Source: Nitrospiraceae bacterium UBA6905 (GTDB taxonomy: Bacteria > Nitrospirota > Thermodesulfovibrionia > Thermodesulfovibrionales > UBA6898). From it: 10,934 nt of DNA. This document shows, in pieces, positions 1 to 7,128 of the stretch. The position numbers and the translations under genes are program-made. Below the pieces are notes generated by a model that searched no databases, was not told the origin of the DNA, and saw nothing but the letters and a program-made list of their open reading frames with translations. Each line of letters begins with the position of its first letter. Positions within the stretch are counted from its first letter, which is position 1. The stretch covers positions 264 to 11,197 of the forward strand of contig DKBH01000099.1 in NCBI GenBank assembly GCA_002451165.1, read 5' to 3'.

Positions 1-240
1 GTGAACACCATGCGGGCGCTCGAAGAGGCGCTCGAAAACTTTGCCGGATGTGCGGTCGTGATCAGTCATGACCGCTGGTTCCTCGACCGTATCGCAACCC
101 ATATACTCGCCTTTGAGGGAGATAGCATGGTAGTGTGGTTCGACGGAAACTATTCTGAATACGAAACGGACCGGAAAGCACGGCTCGGCGCTGCGGCTGA
201 ACAGCCGCACCGGATAAAGTATCGCAGTCTCACGCGATAG
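1..240 (+). CDS. ettA: Energy-dependent translational throttle protein EttA, C-terminal fragment
   Basis: This is the 3' end of an ABC-F family ATPase; the 5' part lies outside the window, and the GTG at base 1 is an internal valine codon. ABC-F proteins of the EttA type bind the ribosomal E site and gate the first elongation steps according to ATP/ADP level; they are cytosolic and have no membrane domain. The fragment shows the H-loop of the second nucleotide-binding domain (VVISHDRWFLDRIATHIL, residues 19-36). It then has the typical EttA tail with WFDGNYSEYE and the basic end HRIKYRSLTR, which closely resembles EttA from many bacteria. The EamA transporter gene starts 24 bases downstream on the same strand. 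The family call is firm. Assignment to EttA rather than another ABC-F member rests on this C-terminal tail. Confidence 0.92.
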   Translation: MNTMRALEEALENFAGCAVVISHDRWFLDRIATHILAFEGDSMVVWFDGNYSEYETDRKARLGAAAEQPHRIKYRSLTR

Positions 241-264
241 CGATACCGGCGCGGCGGGAAGAAG

Positions 265-1167
265 GTGAGGTCAGCATCTGCAGGGTATGGGGCCGTTGCC
301 CTTGCAGCTTTTTTCTGGGCTGTCTCCGGGACGTCTGCAAAGTTCCTGTTCCACCGCGGCATCACCGCCTTTGAATTGGTCCAGCTCAGGACTACGATAG
401 CGGCGCTTGTCCTCTTTTTTGCGCTCGCGGTGCTTGACCGGCGTCTTCTCCGCATCGGGAAAGGTGATCTCATTTATCTTGTTTATCTTGGAACGATACT
501 CGCGGCAGTACAGTTTACCTATCTTTTCACAATCAGCCTGATACCGGTCGCAGCGGCGATCCTGATCCAATATCTCTCGCCGGTGATGATCGCCCTGCAC
601 GGTCGCATCTTCAGAAATGAGCGTCTCTACCCTTCTACGGTGGCAGCGATCGCCGGGGCAACAGCAGGATGCTATCTCATGGTCGGCGGGTACAGCCTTG
701 AGCTCTTCAGGCTGAACAGGCTTGGACTGCTCATTGGGGTCCTGTCCTCGGCCGCATTTGCATGGTATTCGATCAAGAGCGAGGAGGGAATGCACCGACA
801 TCATCCCTGGACGATCCTGTCCTATGCGCTGCTGATGTCGGCGCTCGTCTGGAATCTGCTGCATCCTCCCCTGCAGGCCTTCGGTGCGGTGCAGGACCTG
901 CGTTCGTGGGGACTCGTTCTCTACGTCGCCCTCTTCGGCACGGTGCTGCCGTTCGGTCTGTATAATTACGGTATTCGGGCAATCCGCGCAACCTATGCAA
1001 GCGTAACGGCTATGCTTGAGCCTGTATGTGCGGCGGTCTTTGCCTATGCCGCTCTGGGAGAAGTGCTGGAGCCGCTCCAGATTGCCGGCGGTCTCCTCGT
1101 GATCGTCTCCGTGGTCCTCATCCAGGCACGAGCTGCAGTCTTGCCGCGTACCGGGAGCGTGGTATAA
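265..1167 (+). CDS. EamA/DMT-family transporter, 10 transmembrane helices
   Basis: A 300-residue polytopic inner-membrane protein of the drug/metabolite transporter superfamily. It shows two repeated EamA halves of about five hydrophobic helices each. The first begins near residue 8 (GAVALAAFFWAVSGTSAKF) and the second near residue 153. The second half has the family hallmark AMLEPVCAAVFAYAALGE, and the first half has the matching QYLSPVMIALHGRIF. Such carriers usually export amino acids, nucleobases or other small metabolites; the substrate cannot be read from sequence. The start is GTG at 265, preceded by a purine-rich stretch (gggaagaa) that can act as a ribosome binding site. It may be cotranscribed with the upstream ettA gene (24-base gap) and the downstream phoH gene (34-base gap). 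Confidence 0.88.
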   Translation: MRSASAGYGAVALAAFFWAVSGTSAKFLFHRGITAFELVQLRTTIAALVLFFALAVLDRRLLRIGKGDLIYLVYLGTILAAVQFTYLFTISLIPVAAAILIQYLSPVMIALHGRIFRNERLYPSTVAAIAGATAGCYLMVGGYSLELFRLNRLGLLIGVLSSAAFAWYSIKSEEGMHRHHPWTILSYALLMSALVWNLLHPPLQAFGAVQDLRSWGLVLYVALFGTVLPFGLYNYGIRAIRATYASVTAMLEPVCAAVFAYAALGEVLEPLQIAGGLLVIVSVVLIQARAAVLPRTGSVV

Positions 1168-1201
1168 TGATGCAGTCTTCAGAAAAGAAGCGAGGCGACC
1201 T

Positions 1202-2467
1202 GTGAAAAAGACCTATGTCCTTGATACGAATGTCCTGATCCACGACCCGGAAGCGATTCTTCATTTCGAGGACAATGATATCGTACTGCCGATTACCGTA
1301 ATAGAAGAGCTTGATCATCTGAAGAAGGGTAGTGGCGAGATCCCCTCTTCTGCCCGTCACGCACTCCGTTTGATCGATTCATTCCGGGAGAGCGGGAACC
1401 TCTCGTCCGGCATAGTCCTGCCGCGCGGCGGTACGCTGAGGGTCGTCTTTGACGAACATCCGGAACTGCCGCTGTCAAACAACGATGATCGTATCATCTC
1501 GACCGCCCTCTCCATTGAAAGCAAGGCGGAGCATGACCGTCCGGTGATCCTCGTATCGAAGGATACATCGGTGCGGATCAAGGCAGACACGTACAACCTG
1601 GCTACGCAAGATTACCTTACCGACAAGACCACGGTATTCAGACGATTCGGAAATGTTACGGAGGGAGACGAGGACGCGGGAGAGATCAGATCGGTGCACT
1701 ATCTGAAGTCCGGGGCAAAGGTGTTCCGCGTATACGGCGATAACAATATGCAGATCATCAGGCGCCAGCGGTCCGTGATGAGCATCCTGCCGAAGAACCT
1801 TGAACAGGAATGTGCCATCGACGCACTGCTCGCCGACAGCGTGGATATCGTCGCGCTTACCGGGCGGGCCGGCACCGGCAAGACGCTGCTTGCCATTGCC
1901 GCAGGACTATACCTCTGCACGAAGACGCTGCATAAGGTGTCGACCGATCATCACAAGAAGTTTGATCAGGTGATGGTGGCGCGGCCGATCGTGCCGATGG
2001 GACAGGATATCGGCTATCTGCCCGGCGACCTTCAGGAGAAACTCTATCCCTGGATGCAGCCGATCTATGACAACCTCGATGTGATCGTCGGCACCTCGAC
2101 CGAGCATGTCGAGGGTAAGGAGACGCACTACAGGAGTTCGCAGTATCTCATCGAGACCGGCGTCGTCCAAATTGAACCGCTCACCTATATCCGGGGCAGG
2201 AGCCTGCCCCGCCGGTACCTCATTATCGATGAGGCGCAGAACCTCAGACCGCTCGACGTCAAGACGATTATAACCCGGTGCGGAGAAGGGACCAAGATCG
2301 TCCTGACCGGTGACCTGGAGCAGATCGATTCGCCCTTCCTCGATGCTGCCTCGAACGGGCTGTCCTACCTGATCACGAAATTCATTCAGGAAGAGAACTT
2401 CTGCTACCTCAATCTTCAGAAAGGCGCCCGTTCGGCGCTCGCCGAGCGGGCGGCCGAACTGCTTTAG
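1202..2467 (+). CDS. PIN domain-PhoH family ATPase (PhoH2/YlaK type)
   Basis: A 421-residue cytosolic protein with two domains. The N-terminal PIN nuclease-like domain (about residues 3-140) has YVLDTNVLIHDP with acidic D8, then VIEELD (E35/E36) and NNDDRII (D95/D96), so the usual acidic metal-binding residues look present. The C-terminal PhoH P-loop domain (about 190-421) has Walker A GRAGTGKT at 221-228, Walker B YLIIDEAQ at 339-346, and the PhoH signatures RPIVPMGQDIGYLPGD and KIVLTGDLEQID. Mycobacterial PhoH2 homologues are ATP-dependent RNA helicase/ribonucleases, so RNA processing is the likely role. The start is GTG at 1202 with GAGG at 1192-1195, six bases upstream. No small antitoxin-like gene sits directly upstream, unlike the mycobacterial phoAT-phoH2 arrangement. 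The PhoH-like name is secure; the physiological target is not. Confidence 0.93.
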   Translation: MKKTYVLDTNVLIHDPEAILHFEDNDIVLPITVIEELDHLKKGSGEIPSSARHALRLIDSFRESGNLSSGIVLPRGGTLRVVFDEHPELPLSNNDDRIISTALSIESKAEHDRPVILVSKDTSVRIKADTYNLATQDYLTDKTTVFRRFGNVTEGDEDAGEIRSVHYLKSGAKVFRVYGDNNMQIIRRQRSVMSILPKNLEQECAIDALLADSVDIVALTGRAGTGKTLLAIAAGLYLCTKTLHKVSTDHHKKFDQVMVARPIVPMGQDIGYLPGDLQEKLYPWMQPIYDNLDVIVGTSTEHVEGKETHYRSSQYLIETGVVQIEPLTYIRGRSLPRRYLIIDEAQNLRPLDVKTIITRCGEGTKIVLTGDLEQIDSPFLDAASNGLSYLITKFIQEENFCYLNLQKGARSALAERAAELL

Positions 2468-2516
2468 AAAAGCTCCTGTCCGCTACCGGGCGGCGATATG
2501 AATCATTTCCCTACTT
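2468..2516. other. Short convergent intergenic gap
   Basis: These 49 bases separate the ends of the converging phoH and cytochrome genes. A short GC-rich inverted repeat (CCGC, six-base loop, GCGG, about 2480-2493) is the only structure. It has no clear T-tract on either side, so I do not call a terminator. Confidence 0.5.
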
Positions 2517-3329
2517 CTACTTAGCCATGGGGATATGCTCTGCCATTTTCACTTTTCCATGGATGATCTTCTCATGGCACCACAGGCAGTCTATCTGCTT
2601 TTCCTTCACATGCTTTTCATGTACGAACTTGACGTCAGCATATTTTTCCGTTCTTTCGACATGGCAGAAGTAGCACTTGTCCTTGGGCACCGAGCCGTCC
2701 CCCCGGGTGACTTCCATGTGGCATTGGTTGCATCCCGTGCCGGCTTTGAGTGCAGCGCTATGTGAAAATGCGCTGCCCCTTACCATGATGTCCTGCTTCG
2801 GAGCAGCATGGCAGGAAGGGCAACCCGTCACTGCCTGATCATGCGGCACGCCCATAAAATGGCAGAGGAAACATACGTTCATGGAGACCTTAAGGTGCTC
2901 TCCTTGCACAATATCGGAATGGCAGCTTCTGCAATGGAGCGTTATCCCCCGCTTCATCTCTACGAAATGCGGCTTGTGATCAAAGGTGATGCCGAGTTTG
3001 GTAAACTGCACCTTTGATTCAACGAGGCGCTTGTCGTGGCAACCTGACTGGAGGCAGTTTTTGTCTGGGACATTACTCAGTGGACGCGGATTGTAAGATC
3101 CCGCCAGAAATAGAAACTGTGCCGCAACTGCTTTTTCAATCTTATATACATGACATTTCAGACAGGGCACCTTATTATGTGTCGATGCCTTCCACTTATT
3201 GTAGAAAGGGGTGATAAAATGGCAGATCTTGCAGTTTTCTGGGGAAGGGAATACCACTGTTGCCGTGTAGTAATATAACCCTATGCCGAGAGCAGTGAAA
3301 ATCAGAAGAAATATGATAAGCTTTTTCAT
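2517..3329 (-). CDS. Membrane-anchored nonahaem c-type cytochrome (NapC/NirT or cytochrome c3-like)
   Basis: A 270-residue protein with an uncleaved N-terminal anchor (hydrophobic residues 4-27 after MKK) followed by a periplasmic haem-rich domain. Nine covalent haem-binding motifs can be counted. Eight are CXXCH, at residues 33, 56, 133, 153, 170, 200, 219 and 248; one is the expanded CX4CH form CLQSGCH at 92-98. Several further His residues (FDHKPHF 116-122, FSHS, FVHEKH) can act as distal ligands. The first two motifs, soon after the anchor, resemble NapC/NirT/NrfH quinol dehydrogenases, and the rest resemble cytochrome c3-type modules. A role in moving electrons between the menaquinone pool and periplasmic or extracellular partners is inferred. 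The start is ATG with a strong AAGGAGGGG site (3335-3343) five bases upstream. The gene has its own promoter-like sequence and no redox partner beside it. Confidence 0.9.
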   Translation of the reverse strand: MKKLIIFLLIFTALGIGLYYYTATVVFPSPENCKICHFITPFYNKWKASTHNKVPCLKCHVYKIEKAVAAQFLFLAGSYNPRPLSNVPDKNCLQSGCHDKRLVESKVQFTKLGITFDHKPHFVEMKRGITLHCRSCHSDIVQGEHLKVSMNVCFLCHFMGVPHDQAVTGCPSCHAAPKQDIMVRGSAFSHSAALKAGTGCNQCHMEVTRGDGSVPKDKCYFCHVERTEKYADVKFVHEKHVKEKQIDCLWCHEKIIHGKVKMAEHIPMAK

Positions 3330-3373
3330 GATAACCCCTCCTTGTATACACGTAGCCGGTCAATTATGATTAC

Positions 3374-3402
3374 AAGATAGCACTCTTCAGCATCCCTTGC
3401 AA
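3374..3402 (-). promoter_or_regulatory. Candidate sigma-70 promoter for the nonahaem cytochrome
   Basis: On the - strand TTGCAA (3397-3402) and TATCTT (3374-3379) are separated by 17 bases, a good -35/-10 arrangement. Initiation would fall near 3367, giving a leader of roughly 38 bases before the cytochrome start. It lies in the only gap between prmA and the cytochrome gene, so the cytochrome may be transcribed separately from prmA. Confidence 0.45.
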
Positions 3403-3504
3403 TAAAATCTGTTCCATGAAATTCGCTGCCGATCCGGAGACTGACCAAGGGACTGTGCAGACACGAACTGATGCGAGGAAACCGACGAAAAGAAAAGCCT
3501 TTGA

Positions 3505-4356
3505 TTACTCAGGATTTTTGCTGCATATGAGGGATACCCACTTATTGTCGACCACCCTCTCGCGGCAGAAGAGGCCTGCAGCGTCCATAGCCACGATCAC
3601 CCCGTCATCCTGTCCGGCAAGGAGGCCTGAAAGGATTGCCGTTCCATTGGGCTGAAGACGCTGAGAGAGCTCAGAAGCAATTGCTGTAAGCGTTTCCGAG
3701 AGAAGATTTGCGACAATGACATCAAATGTCCCGTCTACAGTAGCTATCGTGCCTTCAGAAACATCAATGGTCTTCAATCCATTTGCTGCGATATTCCTTG
3801 CTGCTGCGTCAAGGGCGAGGGGATCAATGTCCAGGGCGATCACCCGCTCAAAGCCGAGTCTGGCAGCGGCGATGGCAAGTATGCCTGTGCCGGTTCCGAT
3901 GTCAAGCAGGCTTCTTCTGAAGGAACGCTTTGCCAGCTGCTCGATGAGTATCAGACAGGTTTGTGTCGTCTCATGATGGCCGGTGCCGAATACCATGCCG
4001 GGGTCGATAATGATGGGAATACGGTCGGTCTCCACCTGCAGCCACGACGGGATAATGATGAGACGCTCACCGATATCGATCGGCGTGAAGTTTTTCTTCC
4101 ATGCCTCGTTCCAGTCCCTGTCAGGAAGAACCTTGAAGGAGCACGATAAGGCGGAATCGAGACCGGAAGAGGCCAGGACGGACCTGAATTCCATAAGCTC
4201 GTGGCAGATTTCAGCAGGGGCGGAGCATGGTGCATAATAGGCAGTGATCTTGCCGCTTTCTTCGATGAAACCCATGGCCCCCAGAGCGCCCATACGGTAT
4301 ATGAGCGCTTCCTTTGATTCTTCCGGGACGGTTACTGTGATCTCAAGGTATTCCAT
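3505..4356 (-). CDS. prmA: Ribosomal protein L11 methyltransferase PrmA
   Basis: A 283-residue cytosolic SAM-dependent enzyme that methylates ribosomal protein L11. The N-terminal substrate-recognition domain begins MEYLEITVTVP, typical of PrmA. The catalytic domain has the PrmA-specific IDPGMVFGTGHHETT (117-131) and SAM motif I LLDIGTGTGILAIAAARLG (150-168). The acidic loop is ALDIDPLALDA (174-184) and the catalytic-pocket motif is DVIVANLL (212-219). Length matches the family. I chose ATG at 4356. An open frame continues to a TTG at 4404, but that would add 16 residues unlike the family and overlap the upstream TPR gene by 17 bases. Neither start has a clear Shine-Dalgarno site, so translation may depend on readthrough from the TPR gene, whose stop lies 31 bases upstream. 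Confidence 0.93.
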   Translation of the reverse strand: MEYLEITVTVPEESKEALIYRMGALGAMGFIEESGKITAYYAPCSAPAEICHELMEFRSVLASSGLDSALSCSFKVLPDRDWNEAWKKNFTPIDIGERLIIIPSWLQVETDRIPIIIDPGMVFGTGHHETTQTCLILIEQLAKRSFRRSLLDIGTGTGILAIAAARLGFERVIALDIDPLALDAAARNIAANGLKTIDVSEGTIATVDGTFDVIVANLLSETLTAIASELSQRLQPNGTAILSGLLAGQDDGVIVAMDAAGLFCRERVVDNKWVSLICSKNPE

Positions 4357-4387
4357 GGGCACGGGCAATGCGGAGAGGAAAGGCCTT

Positions 4388-5758
4388 TCATGTTCTCTCG
4401 CCAAGATTGTCTATTAGGCGCTGAAAGTCGTCATGCCCCATTTCGTTGGTAAGACCGGTAATGTAGGAATGGACAACGTCCACATTCGGGGAGCCGAGTT
4501 TCTCGAAGATGTCGAGGGCCGTGAGATACTTGAGGTACGCTTCAACATAGTTCTTTTTGATCTGCATGACCTTGCCGACCATACATACGCTGCCTGCAAC
4601 GCCGGCAATATCGCCGACCTTCCGCGATATCTCCAGGGCCTTTTCATAATAGGCGAGCGCGCTGTCATGATCTCCCTTGTCTTGGTGAACGGTCCCGATC
4701 TGGTGATAGTTCTTTGATATGCTTGCCATATCACCGATCTTTTCTGCCAGTGCAAGCGATTTCTGATAGCTTTCAACTGCCTTACCATGATCCCCCCGGT
4801 TCTGATAGACAACGCCGAGATAATTATGACTTTGGGCTATGCCTGCCTTATCGCCGATCTTTTCGGCTATTTCCAGGGCTTTCTGATAGAATCCGATAGC
4901 CTCTTCCGAGCATCCCTTGAATTGGTGCACGAGACCGATGTTCTGATAACAATTGGCGAACTCAGGGATATCGCCGATTACCTCAGCTGCTTCGAGAGCC
5001 TGTTGATAGCACTCGAGGGCCCTGCGTATCTCGCCCCGGTTCTGGTGGATGATACCCATCTGGTTATAACTGCGGGATATGCCTGCCCAGTCAGCAGTTT
5101 TCTCCGCGATTTCAAGGGCCTTTTGCGTGAACTCGATCGCCAGGGCATAGTCTCCTCTCAGCTTATGGAGAAGGCCGATCTGTCCATATGTCCGGAGAAG
5201 GCCGTGTAAATCATCCGATGCCTGCTTGATTTCCAACGCCTCAAGAGACAACTCAAGCGCCAGCTCATAGTTACCCTTCTTCTGATGGATGATCCCGATA
5301 TTCTGATAACAGGTCGAGATCATTTCACGGTCCTGGATATGTTCTGCAATATGAAGTGCATGGTAAAAGTACTCCAGTGCCCAGTCATAATCGCCACGGT
5401 TCTGGTGCACAATACCCATCTGGTTGTAGCTTTTCGATATGCCCGAAAGGTTGCGCAGCTTTTCGTTCAGACAGAGGGCCTTCTGGTGAAAGTCCATGGC
5501 TGTATCGTAATCACCGCGTTTTTGGTGGGCCACACCCATGTGGTGATAAATTCTTGACTCAAGCTCCTGATCGCCAGCAGCGCCTGCAGCATCAAGGGCT
5601 TTCTGCAGATAAGAAAGCGCCCGTGTAAAGTCTCCCTGCTGCTGGTGCAGCATGCCGATCCAGTGGCTGATCCTGGCGGTATCATGCGCATTGCCGTTCC
5701 GTTCTGCTATCTCCAGGTTGTACACCTGCGCTGCCAGTTCCTTCTGATCCGTCTTCAT
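4388..5758 (-). CDS. Tetratricopeptide (kinesin-light-chain-like TPR) repeat protein
   Basis: A 456-residue protein made almost wholly of TPR repeats, so probably a cytosolic scaffold for protein-protein interaction; no signal peptide is visible. Ten repeat units recur with an exact 40-residue period. The GD/GN-type turn of each starts near residues 42, 82, 122, 162, 202, 242, 282, 322, 362 and 402. A typical unit reads SYNQMGIVHQNRGDYDWALE, then a KALEIAEKIGD-like second helix; most helix A segments carry a HQ pair just before the turn. The final unit is more diverged (KNYVEAY), followed by a short capping tail. The start is ATG at 5758, seven bases after the YkgJ-type stop; the longer open frame to 5911 would overlap that gene by 146 bases. 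Tight spacing suggests one operon with the YkgJ-type gene and prmA. The partner is unknown. Confidence 0.85.
   Translation of the reverse strand: MKTDQKELAAQVYNLEIAERNGNAHDTARISHWIGMLHQQQGDFTRALSYLQKALDAAGAAGDQELESRIYHHMGVAHQKRGDYDTAMDFHQKALCLNEKLRNLSGISKSYNQMGIVHQNRGDYDWALEYFYHALHIAEHIQDREMISTCYQNIGIIHQKKGNYELALELSLEALEIKQASDDLHGLLRTYGQIGLLHKLRGDYALAIEFTQKALEIAEKTADWAGISRSYNQMGIIHQNRGEIRRALECYQQALEAAEVIGDIPEFANCYQNIGLVHQFKGCSEEAIGFYQKALEIAEKIGDKAGIAQSHNYLGVVYQNRGDHGKAVESYQKSLALAEKIGDMASISKNYHQIGTVHQDKGDHDSALAYYEKALEISRKVGDIAGVAGSVCMVGKVMQIKKNYVEAYLKYLTALDIFEKLGSPNVDVVHSYITGLTNEMGHDDFQRLIDNLGERT
4478..5677 (-). repeat. Ten tandem 120-bp coding repeats (TPR units)
   Basis: The TPR gene contains ten units of exactly 120 bases with no insertion or deletion between them. 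Some segments are still similar at DNA level; for example, the stretches near 5040-5066 and 5400-5426 both read as close variants of tctggtggatgatacccat. The array probably arose by tandem duplication and could recombine or be collapsed in assemblies. Confidence 0.8.
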
Positions 5759-5765
5759 CGTAGTT

Positions 5766-6425
5766 CTATACGCCTGAGCGCTTCCGACGATCCTCGCTCC
5801 CCAGGGCATCAAACGAGGACATTCTTTCCGCCAGCGATATCCAGTTGCAGGAAAATATGTTCTGGACCTTGGTATGCATGAAGTTGTTCTTAATGGCGTT
5901 AACTTTGTCATGGTCCCGGGTGATACCGTAGAACGGTAGCATGATGAAGATCGCCTCGTCGGTATAATCCCTGATCGGGGTCAGTACATCTTCTCTTCTC
6001 GTATAAAAGGGATCCTCTCCTGATGAACACGACTTTCCGAAGACGATGAACTGTCTGCAGGCAATGGGCCTTACCGGATAGACGGCACAGGAGTTGCCCA
6101 GGAGAAACGGGCAGGGAGGGGTTTCCCCCTGAGATGAAAGCTGTTCCCTCAGCGCAGTGCGATCAGATTCTTGAACCTTTTCAATTGCATACCAGGTCAT
6201 GCCTGCCAGTTCGAGCGGGTATGTGGGGATGTCCGTATTGGCCCTGCAGCAGGTATCGCAGCCTTCCGTGCAGGCAGGTCGTTTCCTCAGCTTTCTTTTT
6301 CCCCTATTGACCGCGATGCCGACGCCTTTGTCCACGACGGCATAGGCATCGAGGAGAAGGGCAAGCCAGGGCAGCCGAGTCTCATCTTCAGGGAATGCAC
6401 GCCGCGGTGGTACGGATACGTTCAT
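5766..6425 (-). CDS. YkgJ family (CxxxCxxCC) cysteine-cluster protein
   Basis: A 219-residue protein with the YkgJ/PF03692 cysteine pattern. It has CTEGCDTCC at residues 52-60, then CPFLLGNSCAVYPVRPIAC at 105-123, and C133. This set of about eight cysteines is thought to bind zinc or an Fe-S cluster, and the family's biochemical role is not established. The RPIAC/RQF segment is the usual second half of the motif. I chose ATG at 6425 because GAAGG lies seven bases upstream and the protein then starts cleanly before the conserved domain. The open frame extends 87 codons further upstream, but that part is low-complexity and runs antisense across another gene's end. It sits directly upstream of the TPR gene (seven-base gap), so the two are probably coexpressed. 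Confidence 0.85.
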   Translation of the reverse strand: MNVSVPPRRAFPEDETRLPWLALLLDAYAVVDKGVGIAVNRGKRKLRKRPACTEGCDTCCRANTDIPTYPLELAGMTWYAIEKVQESDRTALREQLSSQGETPPCPFLLGNSCAVYPVRPIACRQFIVFGKSCSSGEDPFYTRREDVLTPIRDYTDEAIFIMLPFYGITRDHDKVNAIKNNFMHTKVQNIFSCNWISLAERMSSFDALGSEDRRKRSGV

Positions 6426-6577
6426 GGTTAAGCCTTCTGTGTTGCCGTTTTCGTCATCATCGGAGGTGCGCGATCGGCCGCATACCGTCGTTATGATGTA
6501 CGGTAACACAAACATGCTCGCTCTGCCAAAGGGTTGCGGCATCCTGGCTGAGGAAAACCCCCCAACGGCCGTGGTGG
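6426..6577. other. Gap between the small CxxC gene and the YkgJ-type gene
   Basis: These 152 bases contain the YkgJ-type ribosome binding site next to 6425. The YkgJ frame stays open on the - strand, but the encoded residues look non-conserved. I see no terminator, tRNA or clear promoter here. Confidence 0.4.
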
Positions 6578-6778
6578 TTATGCCAGGAGAATATCCTGCT
6601 CCTCCGGATCGTGTTCCTCGAACAGCTGGACCCAAACGCCTTTTTTCGTCAGGAGAAAGGGCATCTCTTTGCCGCATTCCCTGCATTTTCTGAGCTCTGC
6701 GGCCTCGATGCCTGACTTTGCAAGATCAGCTGCGACTCTCTGGTGCAAGAGCGGTTCATACTTATGCACATGTTTCAT
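6578..6778 (-). CDS. Small conserved-looking hypothetical protein with one CxxC motif
   Basis: A 66-residue, probably cytosolic protein that I do not recognise by name. It is His/Glu/Lys-rich, with the short cysteine motif KCRECGKEMPF (C32, C35) near the middle, resembling half of a zinc ribbon; a dimer or nearby His residues could complete a metal site. The acidic end reads FEEHDPEEQDILLA. The case for a real gene is the strong ribosome binding site AAGGAGG (6786-6792) seven bases before the ATG, and a promoter-like sequence further upstream. The YkgJ-type gene follows after 152 bases on the same strand. No signal peptide or membrane segment is seen. Confidence 0.7.
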   Translation of the reverse strand: MKHVHKYEPLLHQRVAADLAKSGIEAAELRKCRECGKEMPFLLTKKGVWVQLFEEHDPEEQDILLA

Positions 6779-6800
6779 GTTTCTTCCTCCTTACATCCAC

Positions 6801-6830
6801 AGCATACCGCAAGCCGGTGCCATATGTCGA
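6801..6830 (-). promoter_or_regulatory. Candidate promoter for the small CxxC gene and possibly the downstream - strand genes
   Basis: On the - strand TCGACA (6825-6830) and TATGCT (6801-6806) are 18 bases apart, giving a five-of-six -35 match and a weaker -10. Initiation would be just upstream of the strong AAGGAGG site of the 66-residue gene. The 14-base palindrome at 6838-6851 lies immediately upstream of this element. Confidence 0.35.
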
Positions 6831-7035
6831 GAGCTGTTTCCTGCGCAGGAAGCGCAGCCTGCCGGCTGCCCGAGAGGCGGGTTTCACATAGATGAGATTG
6901 ACAAGTATCGGCAGATGTTCCCACTGTTTTCGTCTTCATTCTGGAGAGAATTTTTCCTGAGAACGAGACGGGTAACATCTGCCATTTTTGTGAAAAACAT
7001 CACCTGCAGCAATTGCCTTGATGAGATCATTTTGC

Positions 7036-7065
7036 TTGATTCACCGTGAATCTATCTTTTATTAT
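7036..7065 (+). promoter_or_regulatory. Candidate promoter with an embedded operator-like palindrome
   Basis: TTGATT (7036-7041) and TATTAT (7060-7065) are spaced 18 bases apart on the + strand. The perfect inverted repeat GATTCACcGTGAATC (7038-7052) overlaps the -35 and spacer, where a repressor would block polymerase. It is the best candidate promoter for the response-regulator remnant that starts about 60 bases downstream. Confidence 0.35.
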
Positions 7066-7128
7066 GTACTCACTTAATCGGGAGCCCATGCGGAAAAACA
7101 GGGGCCAGCATGCTGAGGAGGCGGGAAC

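Larger units (their letters stand above)
6779..7128. other. Divergent intergenic region with palindromes
   Basis: About 350 bases separate the - strand CxxC gene from the + strand response-regulator remnant, with no convincing gene on either strand. It holds a perfect 14-base palindrome TTCCTGCGCAGGAA (6838-6851) and a hairpin GCAGCC-TGCC-GGCTGC (6854-6869). Another perfect inverted repeat, GATTCAC-C-GTGAATC, lies at 7038-7052. These, with promoter-like sequences pointing both ways, suggest a regulatory region; open frames crossing it look like chance frames. Confidence 0.5.

Noticed and set aside
4357..4404. TTG-initiated N-terminal extension of PrmA
   Set aside because: It overlaps the TPR gene, has no ribosome binding site and adds residues unlike the family; the ATG at 4356 begins the normal PrmA sequence.
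5759..5911. N-terminal extension of the TPR protein
   Set aside because: It overlaps the YkgJ-type gene by 146 bases and has no TPR character.
6426..6686. N-terminal extension of the YkgJ-type protein
   Set aside because: It overlaps the end of the small CxxC gene and lacks family similarity; GAAGG precedes the ATG at 6425.
6669..7049. 126-residue + strand open frame
   Set aside because: It runs antisense to the CxxC gene, has no ribosome binding site and no recognisable motif.
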